A stretch of DNA of 7,825 nt from Phormidesmis priestleyi (GCA_003242115.1 QBMP01000195.1:1-7825); one strand, 5' to 3'. Shown: positions 1 through 6,367, counted from the stretch's first letter. Made by a program: numbers and translations. The notes: a model not told the origin generated them from the sequence alone.

Positions 1-1304
1 TCACCCGTTTTATTGTAGGTGAGTGCGCCTTGCTCGGCCATGCCAGCGGCGAGTAAGTCTTTGCTGTAGGTGCGGTTGAGAATGTTGAGGACGCGATCGC
101 GCGATCGCATCGTCAGCGTATTGCCCTGGCTAATTAGTAATAAGGTGTGGGCAAGATCTTTGGCGCTGGTGGTGTTGTTGCCAGTAAGGTCGGGTAAAGG
201 GACGTTGATTTTGGTTTTTTCTAGGCCATAGCCTAGAAAACGGGCGTTTAGAGCCTCAGCGCCACCTAGCAGATCGATCATCATATTCGTGGCGGTGTTG
301 TCGCTATTGATGATCATTTGCGTCACGACTTCTAGCGCCGTGTACTGAGTCCCGGGCTGCGCTGTTTGCATGTCGCCTGAGCCTTCGGCAATTTGCTCTG
401 GCAGCATGGCTACCGCCTGATTGAGGTCAATGCGTCCGGCATCTACTTCTTCAAAAAAGGCCAGTAAAATCGGTAGCTTGATGGTGCTAGCAGCGGCGAT
501 CGCGCTCCCACCCGATAGATCTACATAGTCACCCGTATCGACATCGGCGTAAAAAACCGTAGCACTCAGCCCAGGATAGGTATTCGGTAAGCCTTGCAGC
601 TTGGCTTTGAGCGGCGCTACTTCCTGATTGAGGGTAATGGGGAAGGGAGCTACTTTGGCGGGGGCAGGCTTCGCCGGGGTAACTTCGGTATTGGCTGCAT
701 TACTGCTGCTGTATTTTGGGATAGCTGCCATCAGCAATGTGCCGCCAATTGCCGCCATGCCTAAGCCAATAATTGCCAGCCGAGCCAAGTAGAGGATAGG
801 CACAGGCGTTTTGCGAAATCGTCTGGCGTTGCGCTTGCGAGGCAGTGTCCGAGAAATAGGTACCCGGCCTGGATATTGAGCTGACTGTTGAGCTTCAGTG
901 GCGCGCGATCTGGCTACCGCACTGCTTCTGGTGGCTGACGGCTGACGGCTACGGCGATTGGGTGAACCATTAGATAGCTGAGCGACTGGCCGATCTCCGC
1001 GACTGCTGCGGCTGCCGCTATTGATTGGAATGGGCGTAGCTAAGCGAGGGATAGCGCCTGCAAAAATGCCTGAGTTCGGGACGCGGCGGCGATCGCGGCG
1101 GCTCCGTCTGGAAGGTCGAGCGATCGCTCCATCAGACTTAATATTGATATTACCGGTGTTGCCGCTGGCAGCGCCGTTTAGACGACTGTTTGACAGGCCA
1201 TCTTTAGGGCCATTTGCCGCGCCGTTCAGACGAGCGCCGCCTAAACCACTGCTGCCCAAACCATTGCCCAAGCCGTTGTTATGCGAACCGCTGCCATCTG
1301 CCAT
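1..1304 (-). CDS. Membrane-anchored class A beta-lactamase-like serine hydrolase (partial, C-terminus off the left edge)
   Basis: The reading frame is open for 434 codons from the ATG at 1304 and runs out of the window. Residues 1-165 are low-complexity: Gly/Asn/Ser-rich at first (RLNGAA occurs at 25 and 41), then Arg/Ser-rich and strongly basic. One hydrophobic segment follows at about 167-195, then a Pro/Ala linker, then a penicillin-binding fold from about 223. All three active-site motifs of the family are visible: STIK (nucleophile Ser273, Lys276), SDN (334-336) and KTG (432-434) at the very edge, with spacings close to those of TEM-type enzymes. I see no clear counterpart of the deacylating Glu166: the omega-loop region reads PLPDLTGNN and looks short. 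I infer a periplasmic penicillin-binding or peptidase-like enzyme with a cytoplasmic basic tail, rather than a true beta-lactamase. It starts 2 bases after the trmJ stop (TAGTCATG), so it is probably co-transcribed and translationally coupled. Family assignment is confident; substrate is unknown. Confidence 0.88.
   Translation of the reverse strand, partial: MADGSGSHNNGLGNGLGSSGLGGARLNGAANGPKDGLSNSRLNGAASGNTGNINIKSDGAIARPSRRSRRDRRRVPNSGIFAGAIPRLATPIPINSGSRSSRGDRPVAQLSNGSPNRRSRQPSATRSSAVARSRATEAQQSAQYPGRVPISRTLPRKRNARRFRKTPVPILYLARLAIIGLGMAAIGGTLLMAAIPKYSSSNAANTEVTPAKPAPAKVAPFPITLNQEVAPLKAKLQGLPNTYPGLSATVFYADVDTGDYVDLSGGSAIAAASTIKLPILLAFFEEVDAGRIDLNQAVAMLPEQIAEGSGDMQTAQPGTQYTALEVVTQMIINSDNTATNMMIDLLGGAEALNARFLGYGLEKTKINVPLPDLTGNNTTSAKDLAHTLLLISQGNTLTMRSRDRVLNILNRTYSKDLLAAGMAEQGALTYNKTG
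93..108. repeat. Two HIP1 octamers back to back
   Basis: GCGATCGC occurs at 93-100 and 101-108 without a spacer. Other copies of HIP1 begin at 496, 1089, 1120, 2004, 2603, 2723, 2897, 4782, 5353, 5535, 6055, 6355 and 7340. This density is a hallmark of many cyanobacterial genomes. None starts between 2898 and 4781, which includes all of cobW. Confidence 0.95.
217..240. repeat. Perfect 10-bp inverted repeat with 4-base loop inside the serine hydrolase gene
   Basis: TTTTCTAGGC (217-226) and GCCTAGAAAA (231-240) are exact reverse complements around the loop CATA. The arms encode Phe-Leu-Gly and Gly-Leu-Glu-Lys of the hydrolase. The mRNA can form a hairpin here. No U-tract follows the stem on the gene strand, so it does not look like an intrinsic terminator. 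Confidence 0.85.
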
Positions 1305-1306
1305 GA

Positions 1307-2305
1307 CTAAAGAGGATCCTTATTTGAATCTGATAGCGCCCATTCCATTTGGCGAAGGATGCCTCTAAGCAAGGCAACTTCACTGGCGGTAGGAGCGGCT
1401 CGGTGCAACAACTGCCTAAACTTGCGCATCCGGCTAGCGGCGGTGTGAGGATACAGATACTCCACCTGGAGCAGCACTCGTTCTAAATGCTGAAAATAGC
1501 CTTCTAAATCGTCTAGTTTAGCTGCATTTAGCTGATTGTTTCGCTGGCTGCTTGACTGGCTGTTTGGCAGTTCATCTGTGAGAGTGTCTGCGTTAGGCGG
1601 ATCGCTATTTATGCTAGGTTCCGATTTTTTACCAGATCTGGGGTCGCTTCGTAAAGCTTTTGGGGGAATTTGTTCAGAAGTCGGAACAAGCTGACTTGCT
1701 CGGTAGAGTTCGTAGCAGCAGATAGCGACGGCCTGAGCAAGGTTAAGCGCGCTGTAGTTTGGGTTGGTAGGGATTTTGGTAAAATTCTGCGCGTAAGTGA
1801 GCTCTTCATTGCTTAAGCCTCTGTCTTCTGGGCCAAATATCAGCGCAGTCTGCGCCCAAGCCTTGACCTGCATATTCGGCATATTGGTCTGGGGATCGCT
1901 CTGAAGATCGGTGCAAGCGTCATATTCCGGCAAAAGCAAGTTCGGCAGCGCTATTTCAGGCAGATCTAGCGGAGCATCGAATCCTCTTTGTCGGGCGGTG
2001 GTTGCGATCGCCCGCGCGCACCCTACCAAAGCATCGGGAATCGTTTCCACTAGCCTTGCTGCTTGCAGCACATCTTTGGCATGAACTGCCATCTGCATGG
2101 CCTCTGTGCCTAGCGGATCGCACTGCGGGGCGACCAACCAGAGCTGAGAGAGGCCAAAATTTTTCATCACCCGTGCCACTGACCCTACATTCAAAGGGCC
2201 CGCTGGCGCGACCAATACTATTCGCACAGCGGCTAATGCCATCGAGGGAAAGGAGGAGGAAAAAGGTGAGGGAAAGGGGCTTTGAGAAAAAGATTTTTGT
2301 GCCAT
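1307..2305 (-). CDS. trmJ: tRNA (cytidine/uridine-32-2'-O)-methyltransferase TrmJ, SPOUT family
   Basis: TrmJ methylates the ribose 2'-OH of tRNA nucleotide 32 using S-adenosylmethionine and acts as a dimer through a trefoil-knot fold. The SPOUT motifs are in order: motif 1 at about 37-48 (LNVGSVARVMKN, with Asn39 and Arg45), motif 2 at 155-166 (LIFGPEDRGLSN) and motif 3 at about 178-199 (IPTNPNYSALNLAQAV). The C-terminal helical domain typical of TrmJ follows (about 264-323: LDDLEGYFQHLE, then RKFRQLLHRA and LLRGILRQMEW). At 332 residues it is longer than the roughly 245 of E. coli TrmJ. The excess comes from a Ser/Phe/Pro-rich N-terminus (1-21), a small insertion near 130-148 and a polar linker near 207-260. 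Family alignment points to Met22 (ATG at 2240-2242) as the real start, because MALAAVRIVLV matches the usual N-terminus; coordinates give the longest frame. Neither start has a Shine-Dalgarno. It is first in a unit with the serine hydrolase and diverges from the DUF2256 gene. Confidence 0.93.
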   Translation of the reverse strand: MAQKSFSQSPFPSPFSSSFPSMALAAVRIVLVAPAGPLNVGSVARVMKNFGLSQLWLVAPQCDPLGTEAMQMAVHAKDVLQAARLVETIPDALVGCARAIATTARQRGFDAPLDLPEIALPNLLLPEYDACTDLQSDPQTNMPNMQVKAWAQTALIFGPEDRGLSNEELTYAQNFTKIPTNPNYSALNLAQAVAICCYELYRASQLVPTSEQIPPKALRSDPRSGKKSEPSINSDPPNADTLTDELPNSQSSSQRNNQLNAAKLDDLEGYFQHLERVLLQVEYLYPHTAASRMRKFRQLLHRAAPTASEVALLRGILRQMEWALSDSNKDPL

Positions 2306-2337
2306 GATCTAAAGTGTACGACAGCTTTTGAGCCCTC

Positions 2338-2505
2338 ATGCCCCGTCAGCGCGCCAAGTCCGATTTGCCTTCCAAAATCTGTCCAGTGTGCGGTCAGCCC
2401 TTTACCTGGCGCAAAAAGTGGGAAAAGTGCTGGGATGAGGTGAAGTACTGCTCTGAGCGCTGTCGCCGCCGCCGCAATCAAAGCGAAGAATCTGCTGCCG
2501 AATAA
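2338..2505 (+). CDS. DUF2256 small zinc-ribbon-like protein
   Basis: This is a 55-codon gene, ATG at 2338-2340 and TAA at 2503-2505. The product is basic and rich in Cys and Trp. I recognise the DUF2256 core: [18 protein letters not shown], then [14 protein letters not shown]. Cys15, Cys18, Cys38 and Cys42 form two CxxC/CxxxC pairs that could bind one zinc; Cys31 is a fifth cysteine. The length is usual for the family, whose function is unknown; relatives have been seen near or fused to photolyase/cryptochrome genes, but none is visible here. It starts 33 bases from the longest trmJ start on the opposite strand, so any promoter lies within the 5' end of the trmJ frame if the long start is used, or in the shared spacer if trmJ starts at 2242. 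No convincing Shine-Dalgarno precedes it. Identification by motif is strong; the biochemical role is open. Confidence 0.92.
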   Translation: MPRQRAKSDLPSKICPVCGQPFTWRKKWEKCWDEVKYCSERCRRRRNQSEESAAE

Positions 2506-2539
2506 TTCCAAAATGACCTCAAAATAAGCGGATACCGTC

Positions 2540-2572
2540 TCAAGGCTTCATCAAGGCTTCATCAAGGCTTCC
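2540..2572. repeat. Three tandem copies of an 11-bp unit spanning the HAD gene stop codon
   Basis: The unit TCAAGGCTTCA occurs at 2540-2550 and 2551-2561, and again at 2562-2572 with the last base changed to C. On the gene strand the copies read GAAGCCTTGA, so each carries a TGA. The used stop is 2551-2553. Since 11 is not a multiple of three, gain or loss of a copy changes the C-terminus and the stop used. Confidence 0.95.
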
Positions 2573-3258
2573 AGATCTGCTATCGTCAGCCCGGTAAAAT
2601 CGGCGATCGCGCCCGTCGCGCCTGCGGCCATTAATTCCGAACGTGAATGCGTTGTCATTATCCCAATGGTGATAATCCCGGCAGCGACAGCGGCACGAAT
2701 ACCGGTGCAAGAATCTTCAAAGGCGATCGCTTCATTCGCCATAATTTCTAGGTGATCTAGCGCGGTTTGGTAAGGCAGTGGATCGGGCTTGCCGCGAGGC
2801 AAATCGTCGGCCATAATCACGGGGCTAAAGGTGTCCGCTAAGCCTAATTCACTCAGCATAAACACCGCATTTTCGTTCGGTGCATTGGTGACCACGGCGA
2901 TCGCGAGGCGGCGCTGCTGAATCTGTGTGAGCAAGTCCATCAGACCGGGTAAAGGCGTCAACTGGCCTTGGGCTAATGATCGAAAAGTGGCTTCTTTGCC
3001 AATGCTAAAAGCTGCGGTATCAGCGGCTGATAGGTCAGGAAAAAAGTCCGCTACGAGCGCTGCATTTTGACGACCGCTAATTTTTTGACGATAGAGGGCC
3101 TCGTCTATCACCATTCCTTTTTGAGCAAAAATTTCTTGAAAAACCTGGAAATGCACCTTGTCGCTATCGGTGAGGGTGCCATCGAGATCAAAAATGACGG
3201 CTTTGAGCATAGAGGATAAAGTTAAGTCTGCACAAGGTTTGCAATGAAGCTTCACCAT
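2551..3258 (-). CDS. HAD-superfamily hydrolase, beta-phosphoglucomutase-like (subfamily IA)
   Basis: This is a soluble cytoplasmic phosphatase or phosphomutase of the haloacid dehalogenase superfamily. All four HAD motifs are visible: motif I DLDGTLTDS (nucleophile Asp24, acid/base Asp26), motif II Thr124 in VVTNAP, motif III Lys157 in RGKPDP, and motif IV EDSCTGIRAA (Glu181, Asp182). A helical C1 cap lies between motifs I and II (about 32-100), which is the layout of beta-phosphoglucomutase and related sugar-phosphate phosphatases. Substrate cannot be read from sequence. The longest frame starts at 3258, but Met17 (ATG at 3208-3210) is the better start: MLKAVIFDLDGT matches the family N-terminus, and residues 1-16 look like translated leader. 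The stop codon lies inside an 11-bp tandem repeat (2540-2572), so the last residues may be a recent rearrangement. It converges with DUF2256 and diverges from cobW. Confidence 0.9.
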   Translation of the reverse strand: MVKLHCKPCADLTLSSMLKAVIFDLDGTLTDSDKVHFQVFQEIFAQKGMVIDEALYRQKISGRQNAALVADFFPDLSAADTAAFSIGKEATFRSLAQGQLTPLPGLMDLLTQIQQRRLAIAVVTNAPNENAVFMLSELGLADTFSPVIMADDLPRGKPDPLPYQTALDHLEIMANEAIAFEDSCTGIRAAVAAGIITIGIMTTHSRSELMAAGATGAIADFTGLTIADLEALMKP

Positions 3259-3356
3259 TGTCTGCCGAGGTGGCGTGATAGTCTAGCTGAGCGCATTCAA
3301 CCAGGCACGGCACGGCTAATCATGCGACGTCTTTGACCCTCTCCAGGCTATAAATC
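3259..3356. promoter_or_regulatory. Divergent intergenic region between the HAD gene and cobW
   Basis: This spacer of 98 bases (146 if HAD starts at 3210) must hold the promoters for both divergent genes. I see TTGACC at 3333-3338 and TATAAA at 3349-3354, but only 10 bases separate them and TATAAA abuts the cobW ATG, so they do not form a standard promoter. No Zur-type palindrome and no cobalamin riboswitch is evident. The role as a promoter region is inferred from layout alone. Confidence 0.4.
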
Positions 3357-4430
3357 ATGAGCAAACTACCCGTTACCGTCGTCACCGGCTTTTTGGGTGC
3401 CGGTAAAACCACTCTTCTGCGCAATTTGCTTCAAAACCCTCAGGGACGGCGAATTGCGGTGATCGTCAACGAATTTGGCGAAGTTGGGATTGATGGCGAT
3501 TTGCTGCGCGACTGTCAGGTCTGTGATGAAGCGGGCGCTGATGAGATGAATAGCTCGTTATCTGCAACCATTCCCTCTGCGAACATATTAGAGCTGGCGA
3601 ATGGCTGCCTTTGCTGCACGGTGCAAGAGGAATTTTTGCCGACGATGCAGGCGTTGATTGCGCGGCGAAATGAGCTGGACTGCGTGGTGATTGAAACTTC
3701 TGGGCTGGCGCTACCTAAGCCGCTGGTGCAGGCTTTTCGCTGGCCCGAAATTCGCACCAGTGCCACCGTAGATAGCGTGATCACGGTCGTAGACTGTGAG
3801 GCGTTAGCCAAAGGTGACCTTGTGGGCGATTTGGATGCGCTAGAGGCGCAGCGGCAGGCTGACGATAGCCTCGACCACGAAACGCCGATTGAAGAGCTGT
3901 TTGAAGATCAGCTTGGCTGTGCGGATATGGTGCTGCTGACCAAGGCCGATCGGGTTAGTGACGACGAGCTGAGCAAGGTCAAAAGCTGGCTAAACCACGA
4001 ATTGGCCGATGGCGTTAAAGTGCTGCCCTGTCGCTATGGCGAACTCAGCCCAGATATCCTACTAGGCTTCAATGCCGCTGTAGAAGACGATCTGGACAAT
4101 CGCCACAGCCACCACGACCACGAAGCTGAGCATGAGCATGACGATGACATTACCTCTGTCCCGCTGACGCTTGATCAAGCCTTTGAGCCCGCAGCGCTGG
4201 TGCAAAAACTGACTCAGATGGTAAGTGAGCAGGAGATCTATCGGATCAAAGGCTTTGTGGCGGTGCCTGGAAAATCAATGCGGCTGGTGCTCAATGGCGT
4301 CGGCAATCGGTTTGATTATTTTTATGATCGGCCTTGGCGGGCGGATGAGCAGCGGCTCACTAAGCTCGTGGTGATTGGCCATGAGCTAGCGCCAGAAAAG
4401 ATTTTGCAGGTGATGGGCAGCGATAGCTAA
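3357..4430 (+). CDS. cobW: CobW, COG0523 family GTPase (cobalamin/metal metallochaperone)
   Basis: G3E-family GTPases deliver metal ions to target proteins. CobW belongs with the aerobic cobalamin pathway and is thought to supply cobalt to the chelatase CobNST. The N-terminal GTPase domain shows the P-loop GFLGAGKT (11-18), VNEFGEVGIDG (38-47), the metal-binding motif CLCC (84-87), ETSGLALP (113-120) and the guanine-specificity motif TKAD (195-198). A His/Asp/Glu-rich segment at about 250-264 (HSHHDHEAEHEHDDD) is a likely metal-binding linker. The CobW C-terminal domain follows (about 268-355, including IYRIKGFV and the end FDYFYDRPW). Length 357 and overall similarity to Pseudomonas denitrificans CobW, including the GVGNRFDYFYDRPW stretch, favour true CobW over zinc-related paralogues, but without cob genes nearby the metal remains inferred. 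It is transcribed away from the HAD gene; no Shine-Dalgarno is seen before the ATG. Confidence 0.9.
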   Translation: MSKLPVTVVTGFLGAGKTTLLRNLLQNPQGRRIAVIVNEFGEVGIDGDLLRDCQVCDEAGADEMNSSLSATIPSANILELANGCLCCTVQEEFLPTMQALIARRNELDCVVIETSGLALPKPLVQAFRWPEIRTSATVDSVITVVDCEALAKGDLVGDLDALEAQRQADDSLDHETPIEELFEDQLGCADMVLLTKADRVSDDELSKVKSWLNHELADGVKVLPCRYGELSPDILLGFNAAVEDDLDNRHSHHDHEAEHEHDDDITSVPLTLDQAFEPAALVQKLTQMVSEQEIYRIKGFVAVPGKSMRLVLNGVGNRFDYFYDRPWRADEQRLTKLVVIGHELAPEKILQVMGSDS

Positions 4431-4539
4431 TTCTTTAGGCCGGTAGCGCTATGCTAGCTGAGGTTTGAATGTCAGGTTGGAACGTATCATGCTTTTCCTA
4501 AGTCTTTAACGACGGCTTGCTCCGCCGAAAAAATTACTA

Positions 4540-5496
4540 ATGCCTCTCCTCGCTCTACCGCCTCCCATCGTCGAAGTAAAAAACCTCACCAAGCGCTTTG
4601 GCGAGACGGTGGTGCTGCGCGGGATTGATTTGGCTGTGCAAAGGGGGACGGTGCTGGGGGTACTTGGCCCAAACGGAGCGGGAAAAACGACGGCGATTAA
4701 CTGTCTGACGACTTTGCTGGTGCCGGATAGCGGACAGGCCACGATTGCGGGTTACGATGTGGTGCGTCAGCCGGAGGCGGTGCGATCGCTCATTGGCCTC
4801 ACGGGTCAGTTTGCCGCCGTCGATGAAGCTCTGACCGCGCGCGAAAACCTGATTCTTTTCGGTCGGCTGCTGCGGCTTTCAAAAGGGGCGGCGCAGCACC
4901 GAGCCGATGAACTGCTCAAGCAGTTTGAGCTGATAGACGCGGCGAACCGACAGGTCAAAACTTTTTCGGGCGGTATGCGCAGGCGGCTGGATTTGGCTGC
5001 GAGTATTGTGGTGCTGCCGCTGGTGCTGTTTTTAGATGAGCCGACGACGGGGCTCGATCCGCGCAGTCGGCAGCAGCTGTGGGGCGTGGTGCAAGATCTT
5101 AAAGCGCAGGGAATCACGATTATTTTGACCACGCAGTATTTGGAGGAAGCCGATGCGCTGGCCGATCAAATTGTGGTGATTGATCACGGGCAGGTAATCG
5201 CTGAAGGCACCGCCGATGAGCTGAAAGATCGCGTGGGCGGCAAGTTTTGTGAGCTGCGGCTGGCCAATTTGGCAGATATTCCGAAGATGAAGGCGCTGCT
5301 GGCAGATATGGGTGAGCTGATTACAGGAGAATTGGGAGACGAGGGGCCGATGGCGATCGCGGCTCCCGATGGCGCGAACACCCTGACTGAAATTGTGCTG
5401 CGGTTGGAGTCAGCCGGAATTCCGCTAGCCGACATTTCGCTGCGTCGGCCCAGCTTGGATGACGTGTTTTTTGCGCTGACGGGTCACACCACTTGA
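4540..5496 (+). CDS. DrrA-like ABC transporter ATP-binding protein
   Basis: This is the ATPase subunit of an ABC-2 (daunorubicin/lipid export type) transporter. The nucleotide-binding domain spans about 10-230: Walker A GPNGAGKT (43-50), Q-loop Gln90, signature SGGMRRRL (143-150), Walker B LVLFLDEPTTGLD (161-173, catalytic Glu167) and D-loop. The switch position reads TTQYLEEAD, with Gln199 where most ABC ATPases have His; this is usual for DrrA relatives. The C-terminal extension (about 231-318) ends in SLDDVFFALTGH, which matches the LDEVF-type element of DrrA. Length 318 is typical. DrrA normally works with a DrrB-type ABC-2 permease, yet the next gene encodes a DppC/OppC-type permease, so the partner is uncertain. 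The stop TGA (5494-5496) overlaps an ATG (TGATG) that opens a 5-codon minicistron. Upstream, 4431-4539 shows no clear promoter or Shine-Dalgarno. Export of a lipid or drug-like substrate is inference. Confidence 0.92.
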   Translation: MPLLALPPPIVEVKNLTKRFGETVVLRGIDLAVQRGTVLGVLGPNGAGKTTAINCLTTLLVPDSGQATIAGYDVVRQPEAVRSLIGLTGQFAAVDEALTARENLILFGRLLRLSKGAAQHRADELLKQFELIDAANRQVKTFSGGMRRRLDLAASIVVLPLVLFLDEPTTGLDPRSRQQLWGVVQDLKAQGITIILTTQYLEEADALADQIVVIDHGQVIAEGTADELKDRVGGKFCELRLANLADIPKMKALLADMGELITGELGDEGPMAIAAPDGANTLTEIVLRLESAGIPLADISLRRPSLDDVFFALTGHTT

Positions 5497-5526
5497 TGCC
5501 CTGGAAAAGTTGATGCCCTGGAAAAG
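5493..5526 (+). repeat. Perfect 17-bp tandem duplication at the ATPase/permease junction
   Basis: The unit TTGATGCCCTGGAAAAG occurs at 5493-5509 and again at 5510-5526 without a mismatch. It carries the end of the ATPase gene and the start of the permease gene (stop TGA overlapping ATG, then Pro-Trp-Lys). Seventeen is not a multiple of three, so the first ATG is now out of frame with the permease. Confidence 0.97.
5496..5513 (+). CDS. Possible 5-codon minicistron (MPWKS) between the ATPase and the permease
   Basis: ATG at 5496-5498 overlaps the ATPase stop by one base. It reads Met-Pro-Trp-Lys-Ser and stops at TGA 5511-5513, which again overlaps the permease ATG (5513-5515) by one base. Ribosomes finishing the ATPase could reinitiate twice, through this minicistron. 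That it is translated is inference; it most likely is a by-product of the 17-bp duplication, not a selected peptide. Confidence 0.4.
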   Translation: MPWKS

Positions 5527-6367
5527 ATTTAGGCGCGATCGCATGGCCTTGCTGGGGGCGCTGACACTGATCCTAATTGCGGTTAGCGTTAGCCTGGGCC
5601 CGCTGCTGTATGCGGCCTCTTACAGCACCATTGACTTTGCCAAAGCAACTGCCCCGCCGAGCTGGCAGCACCCTCTGGGCACCAATCCCCTGGGGCAAGA
5701 TCAGCTCGCTAGACTATTGCTAGGCGGCAGAATTAGCATCGCCGTTGGCGTCGCGGCGATGCTGGTATCAATTGCCGTCGGCACGCTGATTGGCAGTTTG
5801 GCGGGCTTTTGTGGGGGAGCCATTGATACGGGGCTAATGCGGCTAACCGATTTGTTTTTGTCTTTGCCGCAATTGCCGCTGTTGTTGCTGATCATCTATT
5901 TATTTCGTGACTGGGTGCGGCGCTGGATAGGGCCAGAACTAGGCATTTTTGGGCTGATGATTGCCGTGATTGGCGGCTTGAGCTGGATGCCGACAGCAAG
6001 ACTGGTGCGGGCAGGGTTTCTGGCTGTGAAGGCGCAAAATTTTGTGCAGGCGGCGCGATCGCTCGGCGCGCATCCGCTGCGCATTGTCTGGCGGCATATA
6101 TTACCCAATGTGATTAGCCCGGTAATTGTGGCCGCGACCTTGGGCGTAGGCAATGCGATCATTACCGAATCGACGTTGAGCTTTTTGGGGATTGGCTTTC
6201 CGCCGGATGTGCCGACCTGGGGCCGAATGCTGTTTGATGCTCAAAACTATATTGTCAGTGCGCCTTATCTGGTGGTTTTTCCGGGGCTAGCGATTTTTTT
6301 GACGGTGCTGAGTGTCAACTATGTCGGCGATGGGTTAAGAGATGCTTTGGATGTGCGATCGCGCTGA
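5513..6367 (+). CDS. DppC/OppC-like ABC transporter permease
   Basis: This inner-membrane permease belongs to the binding-protein-dependent type that, in Dpp/Opp systems, imports peptides or nickel. The 284-residue product has about six hydrophobic segments (near 12-34, 74-98, 114-131, 143-159, 200-227 and 250-270). Family landmarks are HPLGTNPLGQDQLARLLLGG (53-72), the cytoplasmic coupling loop QAARSLGAHPLRIVWRHILPN (179-199), which docks on the ATPase, and LSFLGIGFPPDVPTWGRML (222-240). I start it at ATG 5513; a TTG three bases upstream (5510) adds only one residue. It overlaps the minicistron stop by one base, so expression should be coupled to the ATPase gene. In Dpp/Opp systems a DppB-type permease, a binding protein and one or two DppD/F ATPases accompany DppC; none is here. 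The partner subunits are probably encoded elsewhere, or it pairs with the neighbouring ATPase. No terminator is evident after the stop. Confidence 0.9.
   Translation: MPWKRFRRDRMALLGALTLILIAVSVSLGPLLYAASYSTIDFAKATAPPSWQHPLGTNPLGQDQLARLLLGGRISIAVGVAAMLVSIAVGTLIGSLAGFCGGAIDTGLMRLTDLFLSLPQLPLLLLIIYLFRDWVRRWIGPELGIFGLMIAVIGGLSWMPTARLVRAGFLAVKAQNFVQAARSLGAHPLRIVWRHILPNVISPVIVAATLGVGNAIITESTLSFLGIGFPPDVPTWGRMLFDAQNYIVSAPYLVVFPGLAIFLTVLSVNYVGDGLRDALDVRSR

Noticed and set aside
217..240. Intrinsic terminator
   Set aside because: The hairpin lies inside a gene and lacks a following U-tract on the transcribed strand.
1021..1368. 115-codon plus-strand frame rich in Arg, Pro and Leu
   Set aside because: It lies antisense to the serine hydrolase low-complexity region and the trmJ 3' end, starts with TTG, and resembles no family; it is a shadow of the GC-rich coding strand.
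2233..2511. 92-codon minus-strand frame opposite DUF2256
   Set aside because: DUF2256 on the plus strand has clear family motifs; the opposite frame is its shadow.
3333..3354. TTGACC and TATAAA as a cobW promoter
   Set aside because: Only 10 bases separate the two elements, and TATAAA ends 2 bases before the ATG, so a normal sigma-70 promoter does not fit.
3259..3356. Cobalamin riboswitch or Zur operator before cobW
   Set aside because: The spacer is too short for a cobalamin riboswitch, none of its conserved boxes is seen, and there is no Zur-like AT-rich palindrome.
4431..4539. Promoter or terminator between cobW and the ABC ATPase gene
   Set aside because: TTGAAT and TATCAT are only about 14 bases apart and no GC-rich stem with a T-tract is present; co-transcription with cobW cannot be decided.
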